From NCBI GenBank assembly GCA_032622095.1, contig CP136061.1:24120991-24184990 (forward strand): a DNA stretch of 64,000 nucleotides. The letters are read 5' to 3'. Both the position numbers and the translations under genes were made by a program. This DNA is from Siphonodentalium dalli (lineage: Eukaryota > Mollusca > Scaphopoda > Gadilida > Siphonodentaliidae). This document shows, piece by piece, positions 37,477 through 47,788 of this stretch; position 1 is the first letter of the stretch; every line of letters begins with the position of its first letter. Below the pieces are notes generated by a model. The model ran no database searches and was not told the origin of the DNA. It saw nothing but the letters and a program-made list of their open reading frames with translations.

Positions 37477-37660
37477 GGAGCTCCGTGGCCCAGTGGTAAG
37501 CGTGTCGGACTTGTCTTGCCTGTCAACGCATCGAGATGAGTTCGCAGACCGCTGGTTGTCTATTTTGAGTTCTACACAACCACACAATGTAAGCAAGAAC
37601 ATGCGTGCTGGTGCGTGTGGTGACAAAGTAAACTTGCGTGTGGTGCGATAATTGAACACG
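37477..37660 (+). mobile_element. tRNA-derived SINE
   Basis: GGAGCTCCGTGGCCCAGTGG followed by TAAGCGTGTCGGACT gives a good A box. GAGTTCGCAGACC about 50 bp on fits a B box. A tRNA-like head of about 75 bp is followed by a non-tRNA body ending in AT-rich sequence. This is the better preserved of the two SINEs. Confidence 0.7.
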
Positions 37661-38180
37661 GGATAATTAAAGTAAAGTTTTTACCCTATTTGGTAGAAGT
37701 TAGTTTGATATTCGATATTTGCCACTTAGAAAATAAAAAAACAACAATCAATTTTCGTTTTTTGCGTGAGGGGTGCGCCATGAGTCCAATTCGTGATCTC
37801 CCACTGAAACATCGTTCGAAATTCAGCACTTTTCCTGTTTTCAAGACCATAGCTGGACAGTGCACTTACACGACATAGCTATATAGAGAGCGCAGGCTGT
37901 ACTAACAGACATGGTCAGGGTCCTGCGTTTGGAATATCGAATACCTTACCTGGACTTTGAACATTTCGGCTAACAAATCGAAACAAAATAAATCGCAGAA
38001 ATTGTTTTTGCACTAGCAGACTTCTACAGACCTAATTCGTGCTCTCCAACTCCATTTTTGTGTGCTGAAATTTGACAATTCACGTTCGATATTCATTCGA
38101 TATTCGTTCGAGATTCGCATGAAGTTAGTTCGACTTTCGATATTCGATATTCGCCACTTGGAAAATAAAAAAATAAAAAA
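37661..38180. repeat. pair of diverged repeats with TTCGATATTCG runs
   Basis: GAAGTTAGTTTGATATTCGA with GCCACTTAGAAAATAAAAAA near 37696-37743 recurs near 38118-38170, and a CTAATTCGTG-CTCC block also recurs (37785 and 38031). The array near 38080-38150 repeats TCGATATTCG. Non-coding. Confidence 0.55.
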
Positions 38181-40244
38181 ATAAATTTTACGAAGGAAAA
38201 GATTTTTATAGACGGTCGACCTTAATATTGTATCGACCTGCGACCGGGGTCAGCGGTTTAGCAATTTCGAGGTCAAGTGAACATCTGAGCGCCAACCACG
38301 AGAAAGTCGGGTACCTTGATTGATTGATTGTCTTCGTGGTGACGTTGTCGATACCCGACTGCCCATTCAAACGAATTTCGCACAGACCACAAGGTCAATA
38401 ATTTTTAGCTCCTGTTTCGAGATACTTTTGGGTCTACTGATGTATCATCACCATCTATGTGTTTGCTATGTGTGCAGTCTATTCCAGTCTGGGGATGCTG
38501 TCTTGAAATGATTGTCTGTGTTCATGTGAGATGCGTTGTTAACCAGAGCTGTGTTAGGCTTATGCATGACGTTTGCAAATATGCTATGAAGACTTATCCA
38601 GGTAATATGCACTTTCCATTGACCCTGCCCACCAGGAATGAAAATTCATTGACTGCCAAAGCTGACTATATCAATTTAATGTCGAAAGGCTCGAGGACAG
38701 TTATCTTGAAATGGACCACTATAACCCTCTGGCTAGTTTCTAGGGCTATGTTTGAAGATTAAGGTTTTCGTCATTCCATTCTTATTTTTCACAGGTATAT
38801 TTGGATTGAGACATTTGACTTGGCATTCAGCTAGGTTTCCCGGAGGCGAGAGCCCACCTTGTTAGGAGCTCCATCACTGTTTTAGCTCCAAATTCATCGG
38901 GGCAGCCACCCTTTCTCCGTTGCACGCGAATATGTGGCGATTTGCTTTTTATGACTACTTTGTGGTGGGTTGCCAGGTGCGCATTGCAGTGGGCTGGCTC
39001 TTAAGCGGATGACAAGTTTGGTCAATGTGGCCACGGCGGATTACACCCTACTTCCCGATGATCACTAATTACTCACCGGCCTAGAATGGATGAACTTCAT
39101 GTTTTTCACACATGATATTCAATAATCAACAAAGTTCGCGTCAGTATAAGCTCTATGTTTGTATCTGATAACCGACAATTTCTCGATTACTTTATATTTA
39201 CATTTTATAAACCGTACTTTTCTTCGCGATGTTTTCTTACAGTGCACCAAACTAGAATTGACCGGATGCGAACCCCCACCGTGAGTCCGTCGTGAAATAT
39301 GACATATTTCGTCGGAATACGGTACTTTCCCCATTTATAAATTTGTTTTTTAATATATAAAACATGTAATTTTTCTAGTTATGTACTTTGGGTCATAATA
39401 CGACATCTTGTAATCTCGCTTTCGACTGGAGTAGTAATTCTAAACTGTTAGAGTATCAACATTTTCATCTGTAAACGGTACAAAACTTATATAAATCGTG
39501 GCTAATCAGGCAATGAAATTAATTCCAACGACTTGAACAAACGGTCAGCATCTATTTCACATCATACATTTGCCCGATAGAAGGATCGATTTGCTTTCGT
39601 GGCAGATTTTCATGTACCTGCCACGAATTCATAAATGACAACATCAGGAACATGTGTCTACAATAGAAATATGGCGACTAGCTCCCCAAGAAAACCTGAC
39701 TGACAGGTTTTAGCGGACGTTTTTCACACGTTACCGTAAACACTAATCATAAGAATTGTTCCTTGGCTCTTCATTGTATGTCACTTTTCATAATGGGCTG
39801 CCTAATGTTACTGTTGAGGTATAGTTTTTTTTACATTTGACTGCCCAAACATTGTCATAATATTGCAGATATATTCTGTTTCCAAGTCACTTTTCTGGTA
39901 CATAAAGTTTTTTAGTTCACATCTATTAGTGCCCCCCCCCCCTTTACCCCGATGTATGCTCTAATTTTTCTCATGTTGTTATGTCTATTTATGTCTGATT
40001 TTAGGTGGACAAGGGCATTTTTGTCAGCCCGTTTGTTAGACATTTGGTTTATTCTGGTCATCATTTAGGATATTACCGTTGTTACTATTACAAACTCTGT
40101 TACATAATAGTTATGTATGCGGGCACATAGGTTATCATGTAGATTGAGCGGATTTCTACGACACTATGGTCATGTTCAAAATAATTATTATTTTAGATTT
40201 GATCATTGTGGTCCAGTGAGTGGGGTTTGTGCTATTTTTTTTGT
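38181..40244. other. no gene supported
   Basis: The frames at 38320-38511 and 38457-38762 have no motif. A C-tract occurs at 39931-39942. No hairpin or tandem repeat of note was seen. Confidence 0.4.
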
Positions 40245-40525
40245 TTAAACATATTTTATTTGTTCATAAATTAAATTGGTTTATGACAAAAGGGATTGGA
40301 GGACAAGTGCTAAATCACTTAGAATACCCTCCTCTCCCTAGTATGATACACTGACAAATTTTATGACACTAAAGACGAACAAAACACAAGGTATATTATA
40401 TACATACATATAATGAAAAATATAAGTAAATAAGCAGAATGGCGATTGCGGAGGAGAATTGGAGGGTCGGTTTACAGTGGAGAGATGGGATGAGTGTGAG
40501 TATGCTTCATCAACCCGTCGGTGAT
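40245..40525 (-). mobile_element. LINE 3' UTR fragment
   Basis: On the minus strand this contains GCACTTGTCCTCCAATC and ends AACAAATAAAATATG. The first block also occurs in the 3' UTR that follows the LINE remnant at 57451 (near 58110), so this is a truncated LINE tail of that type. It lies immediately downstream of LINE A's own tail. Confidence 0.55.
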
Positions 40526-40689
40526 CATTATTATTATTATTATATCTTTATTTCCTCCAGATATTGAAGATTTTACAAAGAATATAACATTGTTATGCAC
40601 AACATAATGAATAGATATCATTATTAAATTTTATAGAAACAACACAAATAAATATGATAAGCAAGACGTATTTACATTTCTACAATGGT

Positions 40690-41019
40690 GGATATACTGA
40701 CGATGATGATGATGATGATGATGATTGGGATGATGTTGAGAACGACGACGTTGATCGATGATGACGATGTTAATGTTGAACATGAGGAAGAAGATGACTA
40801 TATTGATGATGATAATGATAATGATGATGAGGATGACGATGATGATGATGTACATGATGATGAAGATGATGTTGAAGATGAGGAAATTAGATTATGACGA
40901 TGACGTCAATGATGACGGTGGCGATGACGACGATGAAGATTATGATGATGACATGGACGACGGCGATGATGATGACGATGATTATGTCGATGGTGGTGAC
41001 GACGACGACGATGATGATA

Positions 41020-41052
<33 letters not shown>

Positions 41053-41060
41053 GGCTGACT
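40690..41060 (-). repeat. (GAT)n/(CAT)n microsatellite in LINE A 3' UTR
   Basis: About 370 bp of GAT, GAC and AAT trinucleotides on the plus strand. It gives Asp-rich or His-rich frames on the two strands that are artefacts of the repeat. It begins about 20 bp after the ORF2 stop. Confidence 0.93.
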
Positions 41061-41080
41061 GATTTGTATTATTCAATGGA

Positions 41081-44000
41081 CTAGGAAATATTTCTCTGCA
41101 AGAGTGCATTGTACCACATCCATAATTTGGCAGTAATCGTTACCATGAAGTCCAGAAATACGTCTATATCATCAACTGCTGTACACATATCACCAGTAAT
41201 ATGAGTCAAATGAAGCAAGATCATTTCGTCCATTGAAGGATCATCAATCTTGATAAAACATTCTACGCCATAACGATCAATAATATCAAAAAACATATTA
41301 TTCCGTAGTGATGTCAGGGAACTGCATTCAATGAGAACGTGCTGTACTTTATCAAGGTACATTTTATAGCAGTTAGGACACTGGATTAGTGCTTCGTTTA
41401 AGTACGTTGTTGCATCGATCACAAGAGCTGTGGTTAGATAGGAATGTTTATTATGTGAAAATTTTCGACAGAGTCGCCAAAGATCAGATATGTTTAGGTT
41501 GTCATGTACATTCCGAAACCGATTGAATGATGGGTCAATTTCCGTTCTAATTTTCCAATCTGACTCGGTTGTGTTTCGAATATTATTTCTCGTTAGCGCC
41601 TTCCACGACTCTTTCGAGAGAAATACGCCAGACCTGATGTACTCATATACTGCATCAGTCAAGTTGTATTTCACGAGTAATGAAAATACTTCGCCAATAA
41701 AAGTTGTTGTCGGGTTCTGTGAGTAAACGTAATCAAACAGCCTAGTTTCAAAGATTGTTTTACAAGCCTTTCCAGGCGTTAGTCGACAAAGGGCTCCAAA
41801 GAGTGAAATTTTTCTGGCATCAATACTAACTTGAAGTGGATATGTTCCTAGCAGGCCAGTAACGACATCGGTCCTGCATCGGGCAGGTAGGCCCTGAATA
41901 CGCTTCAAGCAAAATCTGTGAACTCTTTCGAGCTTGATCAAGTTTGAGGCTGATAAGCCACAGAGAAATTCTGAACCGTAAAGTCCACGAGAAAGTACCA
42001 CTGATTTATATATTACCATTGAACTCTGAGGTGTTATGCCTCCTGCGTACAGACCAGCAGTGCTTAACATAAGATATGTCGACCGAATTTTTGAGCTTAC
42101 ACTTTCTGTAAGAGTGTTTGGAAAGTCACTTTTGTGTAATGGTATGCCCAGGTGCGTGACTGAATCCGTTTTATTAACTGCTATGCCATTTAGCATCCAT
42201 GTGCGATTGATAGAGGCGTATTTAGATTTCTCATTGAAGATAATTACCTGACATTTCTGTTGGTTATACATAAATCGCCATTTTTTACTGTAATTGCCAC
42301 ATATATTACACATTTTTTGTATGCCATATGATGAAAGCGAGAGGAGGGTCATATCATCTGCCTGTGTGGGAGACGAGCAGTTGATATCTCGCAGCCTGAA
42401 ACCAAAGTTCGAGTGTTCGAGCTCACTGAGCAAACTGTCTATGTAGATGGCGTAGAAAATCGGAGCGAGGGTACTTCCCTGCCTTGTTCCCTGGCTAATA
42501 GATATTATACGTGATGTAAGATTTTCGTGACGTATATTGCAGTTCACGCCAGTTAAGAATTGGTTGAATAAACGCAAAAGACCACAATTTGCTCCCCGTT
42601 CAAAAAGCTTGTATAGAAGGCCGTTGATCCAGACCGTATCAAAGGCTTTGCGTACATCTAGGAAACATGCGAAAAGACGTGAATTATTTTCCCCTGCATA
42701 CGAAATGCTTTCCTGAATTATGTATGATGACATAAGACAGCTTATTTTTTTTTGAAAACCGTGTTGTAAAGGGTGGGTTGTTATCAGGTTAGGGGCGTTT
42801 CTCTCCATGCGGTTCAGAACGATTCTTTCAAGTATTTTGTATATGACTGGGAGTAAGGTGATGGCTCGGTAACTGTCGAACTTTGATTTCGATTTGCCCC
42901 CTCCCTTGTACAACGACACAATCACACCTAATTTAGCTCTTTTGGGGATATGTGAAAAACGAAGCATATATGAGAGTAGCTTTGCTAAGTGTATAATTAA
43001 GTGATGTCCACCATATATGATGTGTTCGTAACATAATAAATCTGAGCCGGCAGCTTTGCCTCTTTTCAGTGATTTTAAGACCGTTGTCAGTTCTTCCATG
43101 GACACAGGGTATGTCATTATGTCATCGTATGGCCCACGGTCGGGGTCATTTAAGAGATCAGACACCAGTTCATTAATGTCGTTAAAGAAAGAGTTGTCAA
43201 ATTCATCGGACCTAAGCGGGGAATATAAAGTTTCATAATAATTTGCCCATGCATCAGTTATTTCATTGCGTGTTCTAAGCGTGATGTCATCAACCACAAA
43301 TATGCTGCTATTTGTCTCTTTTCGTTTAGATCTAACCGAATTAAATTTTCTAAAAAATAGTTCCTGGTCCATTTCGGCAGCTTGGTCTAATTTATTATTC
43401 TGGTCAGCTATGAATTTCGAATTGCATTTGCGTAATTCTTTTCGAAATAATCGCTTTGATTCTTTATACAACGAGTAACTTTGGTGCGAGTGCCCTCTAG
43501 GCCTTCCCTCTGATAACCATGTGCTGCGATAAGAGCGCATTTCTCTGTGTAATTGTTTTAATGAAGTATTCCAGTATGGTTTAAGAAAAGGCTTAAATGA
43601 TTTTTTCGGGATTGTGAATTCAGCTGCAGTTTGAATTGCTGCCACTGTTCTATCGTAAACAATGTCAAGCATTTCATTATCAGACACATTGCAAACAGGT
43701 AAAGTTGCTTCTAGATTAGAATGGTAGCATGTCAGTATGTTATTATTAGCCAGAAAGTTTCGCCAGTCCCATGCCGGGCACCGCGTTTCAGTATCTATAT
43801 TTACTCGATCACACGTAATCTCCATAAGGATTGGCCTGTGGTTAGAAGTGTTTTCCCCGTGATCATCAAGCACTACTACTCGGCGGACTCTGTGGAATTC
43901 ATCATTATGTATTAATATATGATCAATGATAGTCCCACATGTTCCGTCCGCGGGGACAAACGTTGTGAGACGATCTTCACAAAGAATTGAGTTGTTGGCG

Positions 44001-44554
44001 GACATATATCTACGAGCATTCAGCATATCCCGAAAACATCGGTTACGCGAGTCTGTTTTCTCAAGATTTCCGTTGAAATCTCCAATAAAAATGACTTTAC
44101 CTAAAGATGAATAGGCTATTATTAGATCAGAAACTTTCTCAAGATATTCTTTGTAAAATTCGACCGAATAGTTAGTCGATGGCAGATAGACTTGGAAAAT
44201 ATAAAGATAGTTGTGTTCTGAGAGCTGGATTTGGATTCCAATTATTCGATCATCATTGTACTCTACAGTAGATATTACGCTATCGTAGCGTTTGTGCCAA
44301 AAAAGAGAGACGCCACCTTTGTACCTGCCACGCTGTAAAGGTATTCGATGTGAGAAATCGCAAACAGCGAAATATGAATAATGTTTGCTGATAGCCTCAA
44401 GAAATGAGACATTGTGTTCCGGTAACCAATGTTCACTAATTCCGAAAATGTCTATCGACTCGTCCGATAACAACCGACTGAGGTAACTACTGCTCCCTAT
44501 TATACCTGTGGCATTCCATGTGCCTATTTTCAAAGAGCATCTTGTGGAAGACAT
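41081..44554 (-). CDS. LINE A ORF2: endonuclease and reverse transcriptase (1157 aa)
   Basis: Nicks target DNA and copies the element RNA. Numbered from the ATG at 44554: an APE-type endonuclease (about 9-250) with GTWNATG (N14), ISEHWL (E41), IGDFNGN (D159, N161), IIDHI (D211) and a final S-N-H at 237-239 where most relatives have S-D-H. Reverse transcriptase (about 490-770) with CFLDVRKAFDTVW (D633), SQGTRQGSTLAP and the catalytic QADD (731-734). A C-terminal C-x2-C-x9-H-x4-C motif sits at 1059-1077. No RNase H domain was recognised. The frame is open end to end. It starts 129 bp after ORF1b ends. Confidence 0.95.
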   Translation of the reverse strand: MSSTRCSLKIGTWNATGIIGSSSYLSRLLSDESIDIFGISEHWLPEHNVSFLEAISKHYSYFAVCDFSHRIPLQRGRYKGGVSLFWHKRYDSVISTVEYNDDRIIGIQIQLSEHNYLYIFQVYLPSTNYSVEFYKEYLEKVSDLIIAYSSLGKVIFIGDFNGNLEKTDSRNRCFRDMLNARRYMSANNSILCEDRLTTFVPADGTCGTIIDHILIHNDEFHRVRRVVVLDDHGENTSNHRPILMEITCDRVNIDTETRCPAWDWRNFLANNNILTCYHSNLEATLPVCNVSDNEMLDIVYDRTVAAIQTAAEFTIPKKSFKPFLKPYWNTSLKQLHREMRSYRSTWLSEGRPRGHSHQSYSLYKESKRLFRKELRKCNSKFIADQNNKLDQAAEMDQELFFRKFNSVRSKRKETNSSIFVVDDITLRTRNEITDAWANYYETLYSPLRSDEFDNSFFNDINELVSDLLNDPDRGPYDDIMTYPVSMEELTTVLKSLKRGKAAGSDLLCYEHIIYGGHHLIIHLAKLLSYMLRFSHIPKRAKLGVIVSLYKGGGKSKSKFDSYRAITLLPVIYKILERIVLNRMERNAPNLITTHPLQHGFQKKISCLMSSYIIQESISYAGENNSRLFACFLDVRKAFDTVWINGLLYKLFERGANCGLLRLFNQFLTGVNCNIRHENLTSRIISISQGTRQGSTLAPIFYAIYIDSLLSELEHSNFGFRLRDINCSSPTQADDMTLLSLSSYGIQKMCNICGNYSKKWRFMYNQQKCQVIIFNEKSKYASINRTWMLNGIAVNKTDSVTHLGIPLHKSDFPNTLTESVSSKIRSTYLMLSTAGLYAGGITPQSSMVIYKSVVLSRGLYGSEFLCGLSASNLIKLERVHRFCLKRIQGLPARCRTDVVTGLLGTYPLQVSIDARKISLFGALCRLTPGKACKTIFETRLFDYVYSQNPTTTFIGEVFSLLVKYNLTDAVYEYIRSGVFLSKESWKALTRNNIRNTTESDWKIRTEIDPSFNRFRNVHDNLNISDLWRLCRKFSHNKHSYLTTALVIDATTYLNEALIQCPNCYKMYLDKVQHVLIECSSLTSLRNNMFFDIIDRYGVECFIKIDDPSMDEMILLHLTHITGDMCTAVDDIDVFLDFMVTITAKLWMWYNALLQRNIS

Positions 44555-44683
44555 TTTTAACAATAATTATTGTTATTTATAATGACAGTGAGTTATAAAT
44601 ATGATATTGATCTGAATAAATTAATATGTCTTGTATGTATTGATTTCTATGAGCTTAAATTAAAGTAGATTAATAATCTAGAG

Positions 44684-46090
44684 TTATTCTTCTTGTTCGG
44701 CAAAACCGCCACTAACATTGATACTATTTATATCAACATTGTCTCTGCTGTGGTATGAAGATCGCCTGTGATGCGTGTAGTCATCATGTCGATGTGAGTG
44801 CCAATGTGGTCTTCTATATGAGTCATTCTTTTCGAAATTTTGTTGAGACAGCCAATATCGACAGAATGCATTACCATGCCAGAAATAGTTCTCGAATACC
44901 ACAGACACATCATCGCGATGCACATTGATTCTTGCTGATACGAATTTCGAGTTATTTCGGCTTCTCATTATCCTTACAATGGAGAAGCGAACACCAAAGT
45001 GATCCAAGTGATTCGCCAAGTCTTCATTTGTTGTGTCAGCTGGAAGATTACCGACAAACACGCGTTTTGTTTTTATCGGACCGTTGTTTCTGTGTCGTCT
45101 CTCTCCATGACTGTTGTTTGGAACCGAGGAACTATGAGTTGGTGTTCTACTCGTATTTATGTGGTCGAGATTGGTAGTGTTGTTGTTGTTGTTCATGTTG
45201 TTACGACTTTTGTCGACTGTACTTCCAGTAGTAACATTCCCTGGTCCAATTACTTGTAGGAAGAATCTCTTCAGTGCACTTCTGCCTGCCATATTGAAAT
45301 GAATTCCTTTGCGGTCTTTCGCTTTGCTCTTATACAGCTCGTCCCTGATTCCATTCGCGGATGCAAAAACTTCAGACGTATCCACAAATTCGAAATTTGC
45401 ATTTCGATTACACAAGGAAGAGATAACGTCGTTCACAGCATAAACTGCAGAGTTGTGGTCATCAGTTTCAGGATCATGATCATTTCCTTTTCTCTGTGGC
45501 ACACTGCATAGAACAATCTTGGCATTTGGCAACAGCGTGTTAATTTTAGTAATAGATTCTGTAATGTTCAAGACAACGGGTGTGACATTATACCTGTGTT
45601 TTGTTATATTGTTGGTACCGAGGTGAATGACGACAGAGGTCACATTGCCCAGCGCATTCCCTACTACAGGATCTCTCGCTATTGACTCCAAAAGAACAGA
45701 TATGTCACCGTAACTGGCTCCGCTCACAGAATAGTTTTTAACATTGGGTTTTTCAAGGTCAATTCCAGCACAGTTACTTGCGCCCAATATAACAGTGTCA
45801 ACAGTCTCATGAACTGATGGAGAGATGTCACCAGATAGGTTAGATTTGGAATCAGAATATGCATCTTCATTAGTGTTGGAACATGGTGCATGGTGTGAAG
45901 AAGGTGAAAAGACCATAGATGGGTCGGACGATATTGACATATTCTGGAAGTAAGCTGGCGATTTTATTGCTCGTATAACATTGTAAGCGAACTTGTTCAA
46001 TTCACCGAACATATGAGCAGAGAAGGTATTCAGGTCGCTTGTCCAAGCTTCGCGACATTGTTGTTCAGTTATGTTCACGGTTGGTTTCAT
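44684..46090 (-). CDS. LINE A ORF1b: SGNH esterase-like plus RRM protein (468 aa)
   Basis: The middle part (about 97-280) shows SGNH hydrolase blocks: VILGASN with candidate nucleophile S105, a glycine in SGASYGD (G124), IHLGTNN (N160), and DRKGIHFN where block V (D-x-x-H) is expected, with H264. The Asp of block V is either D259 at a longer spacing or replaced by Lys. Next an Asn-rich linker (about 296-310), then an RRM (about 340-415) with RNP2 VFVGNL (344-349) and RNP1 KFVSARINV (382-390), and a His/Arg-rich tail. Esterase-type and RRM-type ORF1 proteins are both known in non-LTR elements; both in one protein is uncommon. It overlaps ORF1a by 26 nt in another frame. Confidence 0.85.
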   Translation of the reverse strand: MKPTVNITEQQCREAWTSDLNTFSAHMFGELNKFAYNVIRAIKSPAYFQNMSISSDPSMVFSPSSHHAPCSNTNEDAYSDSKSNLSGDISPSVHETVDTVILGASNCAGIDLEKPNVKNYSVSGASYGDISVLLESIARDPVVGNALGNVTSVVIHLGTNNITKHRYNVTPVVLNITESITKINTLLPNAKIVLCSVPQRKGNDHDPETDDHNSAVYAVNDVISSLCNRNANFEFVDTSEVFASANGIRDELYKSKAKDRKGIHFNMAGRSALKRFFLQVIGPGNVTTGSTVDKSRNNMNNNNNTTNLDHINTSRTPTHSSSVPNNSHGERRHRNNGPIKTKRVFVGNLPADTTNEDLANHLDHFGVRFSIVRIMRSRNNSKFVSARINVHRDDVSVVFENYFWHGNAFCRYWLSQQNFEKNDSYRRPHWHSHRHDDYTHHRRSSYHSRDNVDINSINVSGGFAEQEE

Positions 46091-47222
46091 TGTGTGATTG
46101 CTCCTGTTGCTCGTTGGCAGTTTTCACAGCTTTCTCCACTGTCTTCATCCGTCCTTTCATCGAATTATATATGCCTTCTTGTGAAGCTATTTTCGTCACA
46201 GTGTCGGTCATGAAATCGAACATATTGTCAATAACTTGACGCATTTGTTTGATGTCACTTTTAAGCTTGACTATTCCAGTGCACTTGTCACTCTCAATTC
46301 GTTCACAAGTTAGTCGGGTCACCCTCGTATCATCTTCTACTTCTTGCATCCTTCTCATTACGTCAGACATAGTAATTTCTAGATATTCTAGTTGACCATT
46401 CATCTTTGGAATTGTTGTCTTCAAGTCATTATCTATGTGTTCGCAGGTTTGCTTCAGCAAGGAAACCACACTTGAGATATCTGATATCGTTGGTTGTGGG
46501 ATATTCGGGGTGCTTTCGGTTATAACATCAGTGTCGTTAGGAACATCACAGACGTTGGTCGCGTTTTGTGACCCAGATGTCGTAATAGAATTTATGATGT
46601 GTTTCCCATTTGGTTTCCTCACACTTTTGGGAGCACTCAGCATTTCCTCTAAGTGGATTGTGTTCCCATCTAATAAGCACTGGAATATGTTGTACACGTC
46701 TGTTCCTAACTTTGTTGTAGATGTGCCCTTTGCAGAATTCGTCCTACGTTTTAGTATCGAATCAGGGCTGATGCGAATGCACGGATGTTTTGTTGATGAG
46801 AACAGTGCTTGCCTAATTGATTCCAGAATCGGTTCAGAGCCATCACAACACAAAACTGCTTTTCTAATGAATTCATCTTTGGTTAATGTGTGAATATCCT
46901 TTAACATTCTGCTCAGATAAGGTGCGATCGCCTTATTGAATGAACCGTTATATACACGTGCTGCAAGGGCGTCGTATGCTGAATGATTTTGGATATCCAA
47001 GTTCACATCACGACTACCATTTTCGGGGAGCTCCACCGATGATTCATGTAATTTAATAGTTTGTGTTTTGTTTATTAGTTTATTTGAGTCGTGGTCGGGT
47101 ATTGCATTATTGTCGTCCAGTTCCCCTTCAGATAGCATACCGACTTCATACGGATCTTGATCCATGTAAGATCCCTCAATTCCATTGAGAACTAAATCAG
47201 CTTGTGTTAACAGGCCATCCAT
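46065..47222 (-). CDS. LINE A ORF1a: coiled-coil protein (385 aa)
   Basis: First frame of LINE A, starting at an ATG 121 codons into no other frame. The N-terminal 240 residues match no family I recognise; they are acidic at first (10-60), then mixed with a Cys-Cys pair near 125. Residues about 250-375 have heptad-like hydrophobic spacing with charged residues, as in coiled-coil trimerisation regions of LINE ORF1 proteins. The stop TGA lies 26 nt past the ORF1b ATG in a different frame, so ORF1b would need re-initiation or a frameshift. Alternatively both were once one ORF1. Confidence 0.75.
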   Translation of the reverse strand: MDGLLTQADLVLNGIEGSYMDQDPYEVGMLSEGELDDNNAIPDHDSNKLINKTQTIKLHESSVELPENGSRDVNLDIQNHSAYDALAARVYNGSFNKAIAPYLSRMLKDIHTLTKDEFIRKAVLCCDGSEPILESIRQALFSSTKHPCIRISPDSILKRRTNSAKGTSTTKLGTDVYNIFQCLLDGNTIHLEEMLSAPKSVRKPNGKHIINSITTSGSQNATNVCDVPNDTDVITESTPNIPQPTISDISSVVSLLKQTCEHIDNDLKTTIPKMNGQLEYLEITMSDVMRRMQEVEDDTRVTRLTCERIESDKCTGIVKLKSDIKQMRQVIDNMFDFMTDTVTKIASQEGIYNSMKGRMKTVEKAVKTANEQQEQSHNETNREHN

Positions 47223-47788
47223 TATGCATTAATTAACTATGTCAATCAGTTCTAGCAGTAAAACTGTATTACAATAAGGCAGTCACTTTGGGTATCTACC
47301 GCGCTATGCTGATCCAGAATTGAGTCCTGAGTTGTTTTCAGAAGTATACCGGCATAGTGAGTGACTGACCAATCTTTCCTGCATTCCCTGGGTGAAAGAT
47401 TGGGCTGACTTGCTGGACACCATCGAACATAAGCTATCGCACAAGCAGACGAAATTTTGGGCGTACATAGAATTCAAAACAAAACCAACAACATGGCGCG
47501 ATTCGAGGCGATTTCAAAGTTCACGTACCCAAAATGTCGAATCTCCTGTACAGTCCACGAATTGTCTGCAAAATACATGTTACGTTCAACGAATACAGCA
47601 CTCTCGTCGAAAGGATACCGCAGATCCATTGAAATTAAGCCGATTTTTCAACATAAATAGAGAGCGAAGAAGAGCACGTCCATTGCTTGCTGACGTCATC
47701 ACGCCATATATTGTACATAGAAAACAAGGTACAAACTTAGAATATTATATTATAAGTAGATTTGGTGTAGAATGGCATGGTCAAAGTG
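47223..47788 (-). promoter_or_regulatory. probable LINE A leader and LINE B 3' end
   Basis: Between ORF1a and the LINE B stop. It includes the palindrome TGACGTCA at 47691-47698, a CRE-type site known as a bZIP target, at a position fitting an internal promoter of LINE A. The LINE A/LINE B boundary is not visible. The plus-strand frame at 47392-47820 has no motif and is taken as chance. Confidence 0.4.

Larger units (their letters stand above)
40527..47700 (-). mobile_element. LINE A: full-length-looking non-LTR retrotransposon, three ORFs
   Basis: Reading leftwards: a ~480-bp leader (about 47700-47223), ORF1a (47222-46065), ORF1b (46090-44684), ORF2 (44554-41081), a 3' UTR holding a CAT-repeat microsatellite, AATAAA at 40547-40552 and an (AAT)n tail at 40527-40541. 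All three frames are open with no internal stop. Target-site duplications could not be placed, so the 5' limit is uncertain and may extend to the LINE B stop at 47789. The EN and RT type fits the CR1/L2/Jockey-like group, but the clade is not settled. Confidence 0.88.

Noticed and set aside
36353..37560. tRNA genes
   Set aside because: A and B boxes are present but degenerate, the cloverleaf ends are missing, and non-tRNA bodies follow; called as SINEs.
40685..41109. Asp-rich and His-rich frames
   Set aside because: Both are products of the GAT/CAT microsatellite in the LINE A 3' UTR.
46435..46893. 152-codon plus frame
   Set aside because: Antisense shadow of LINE A ORF1a.
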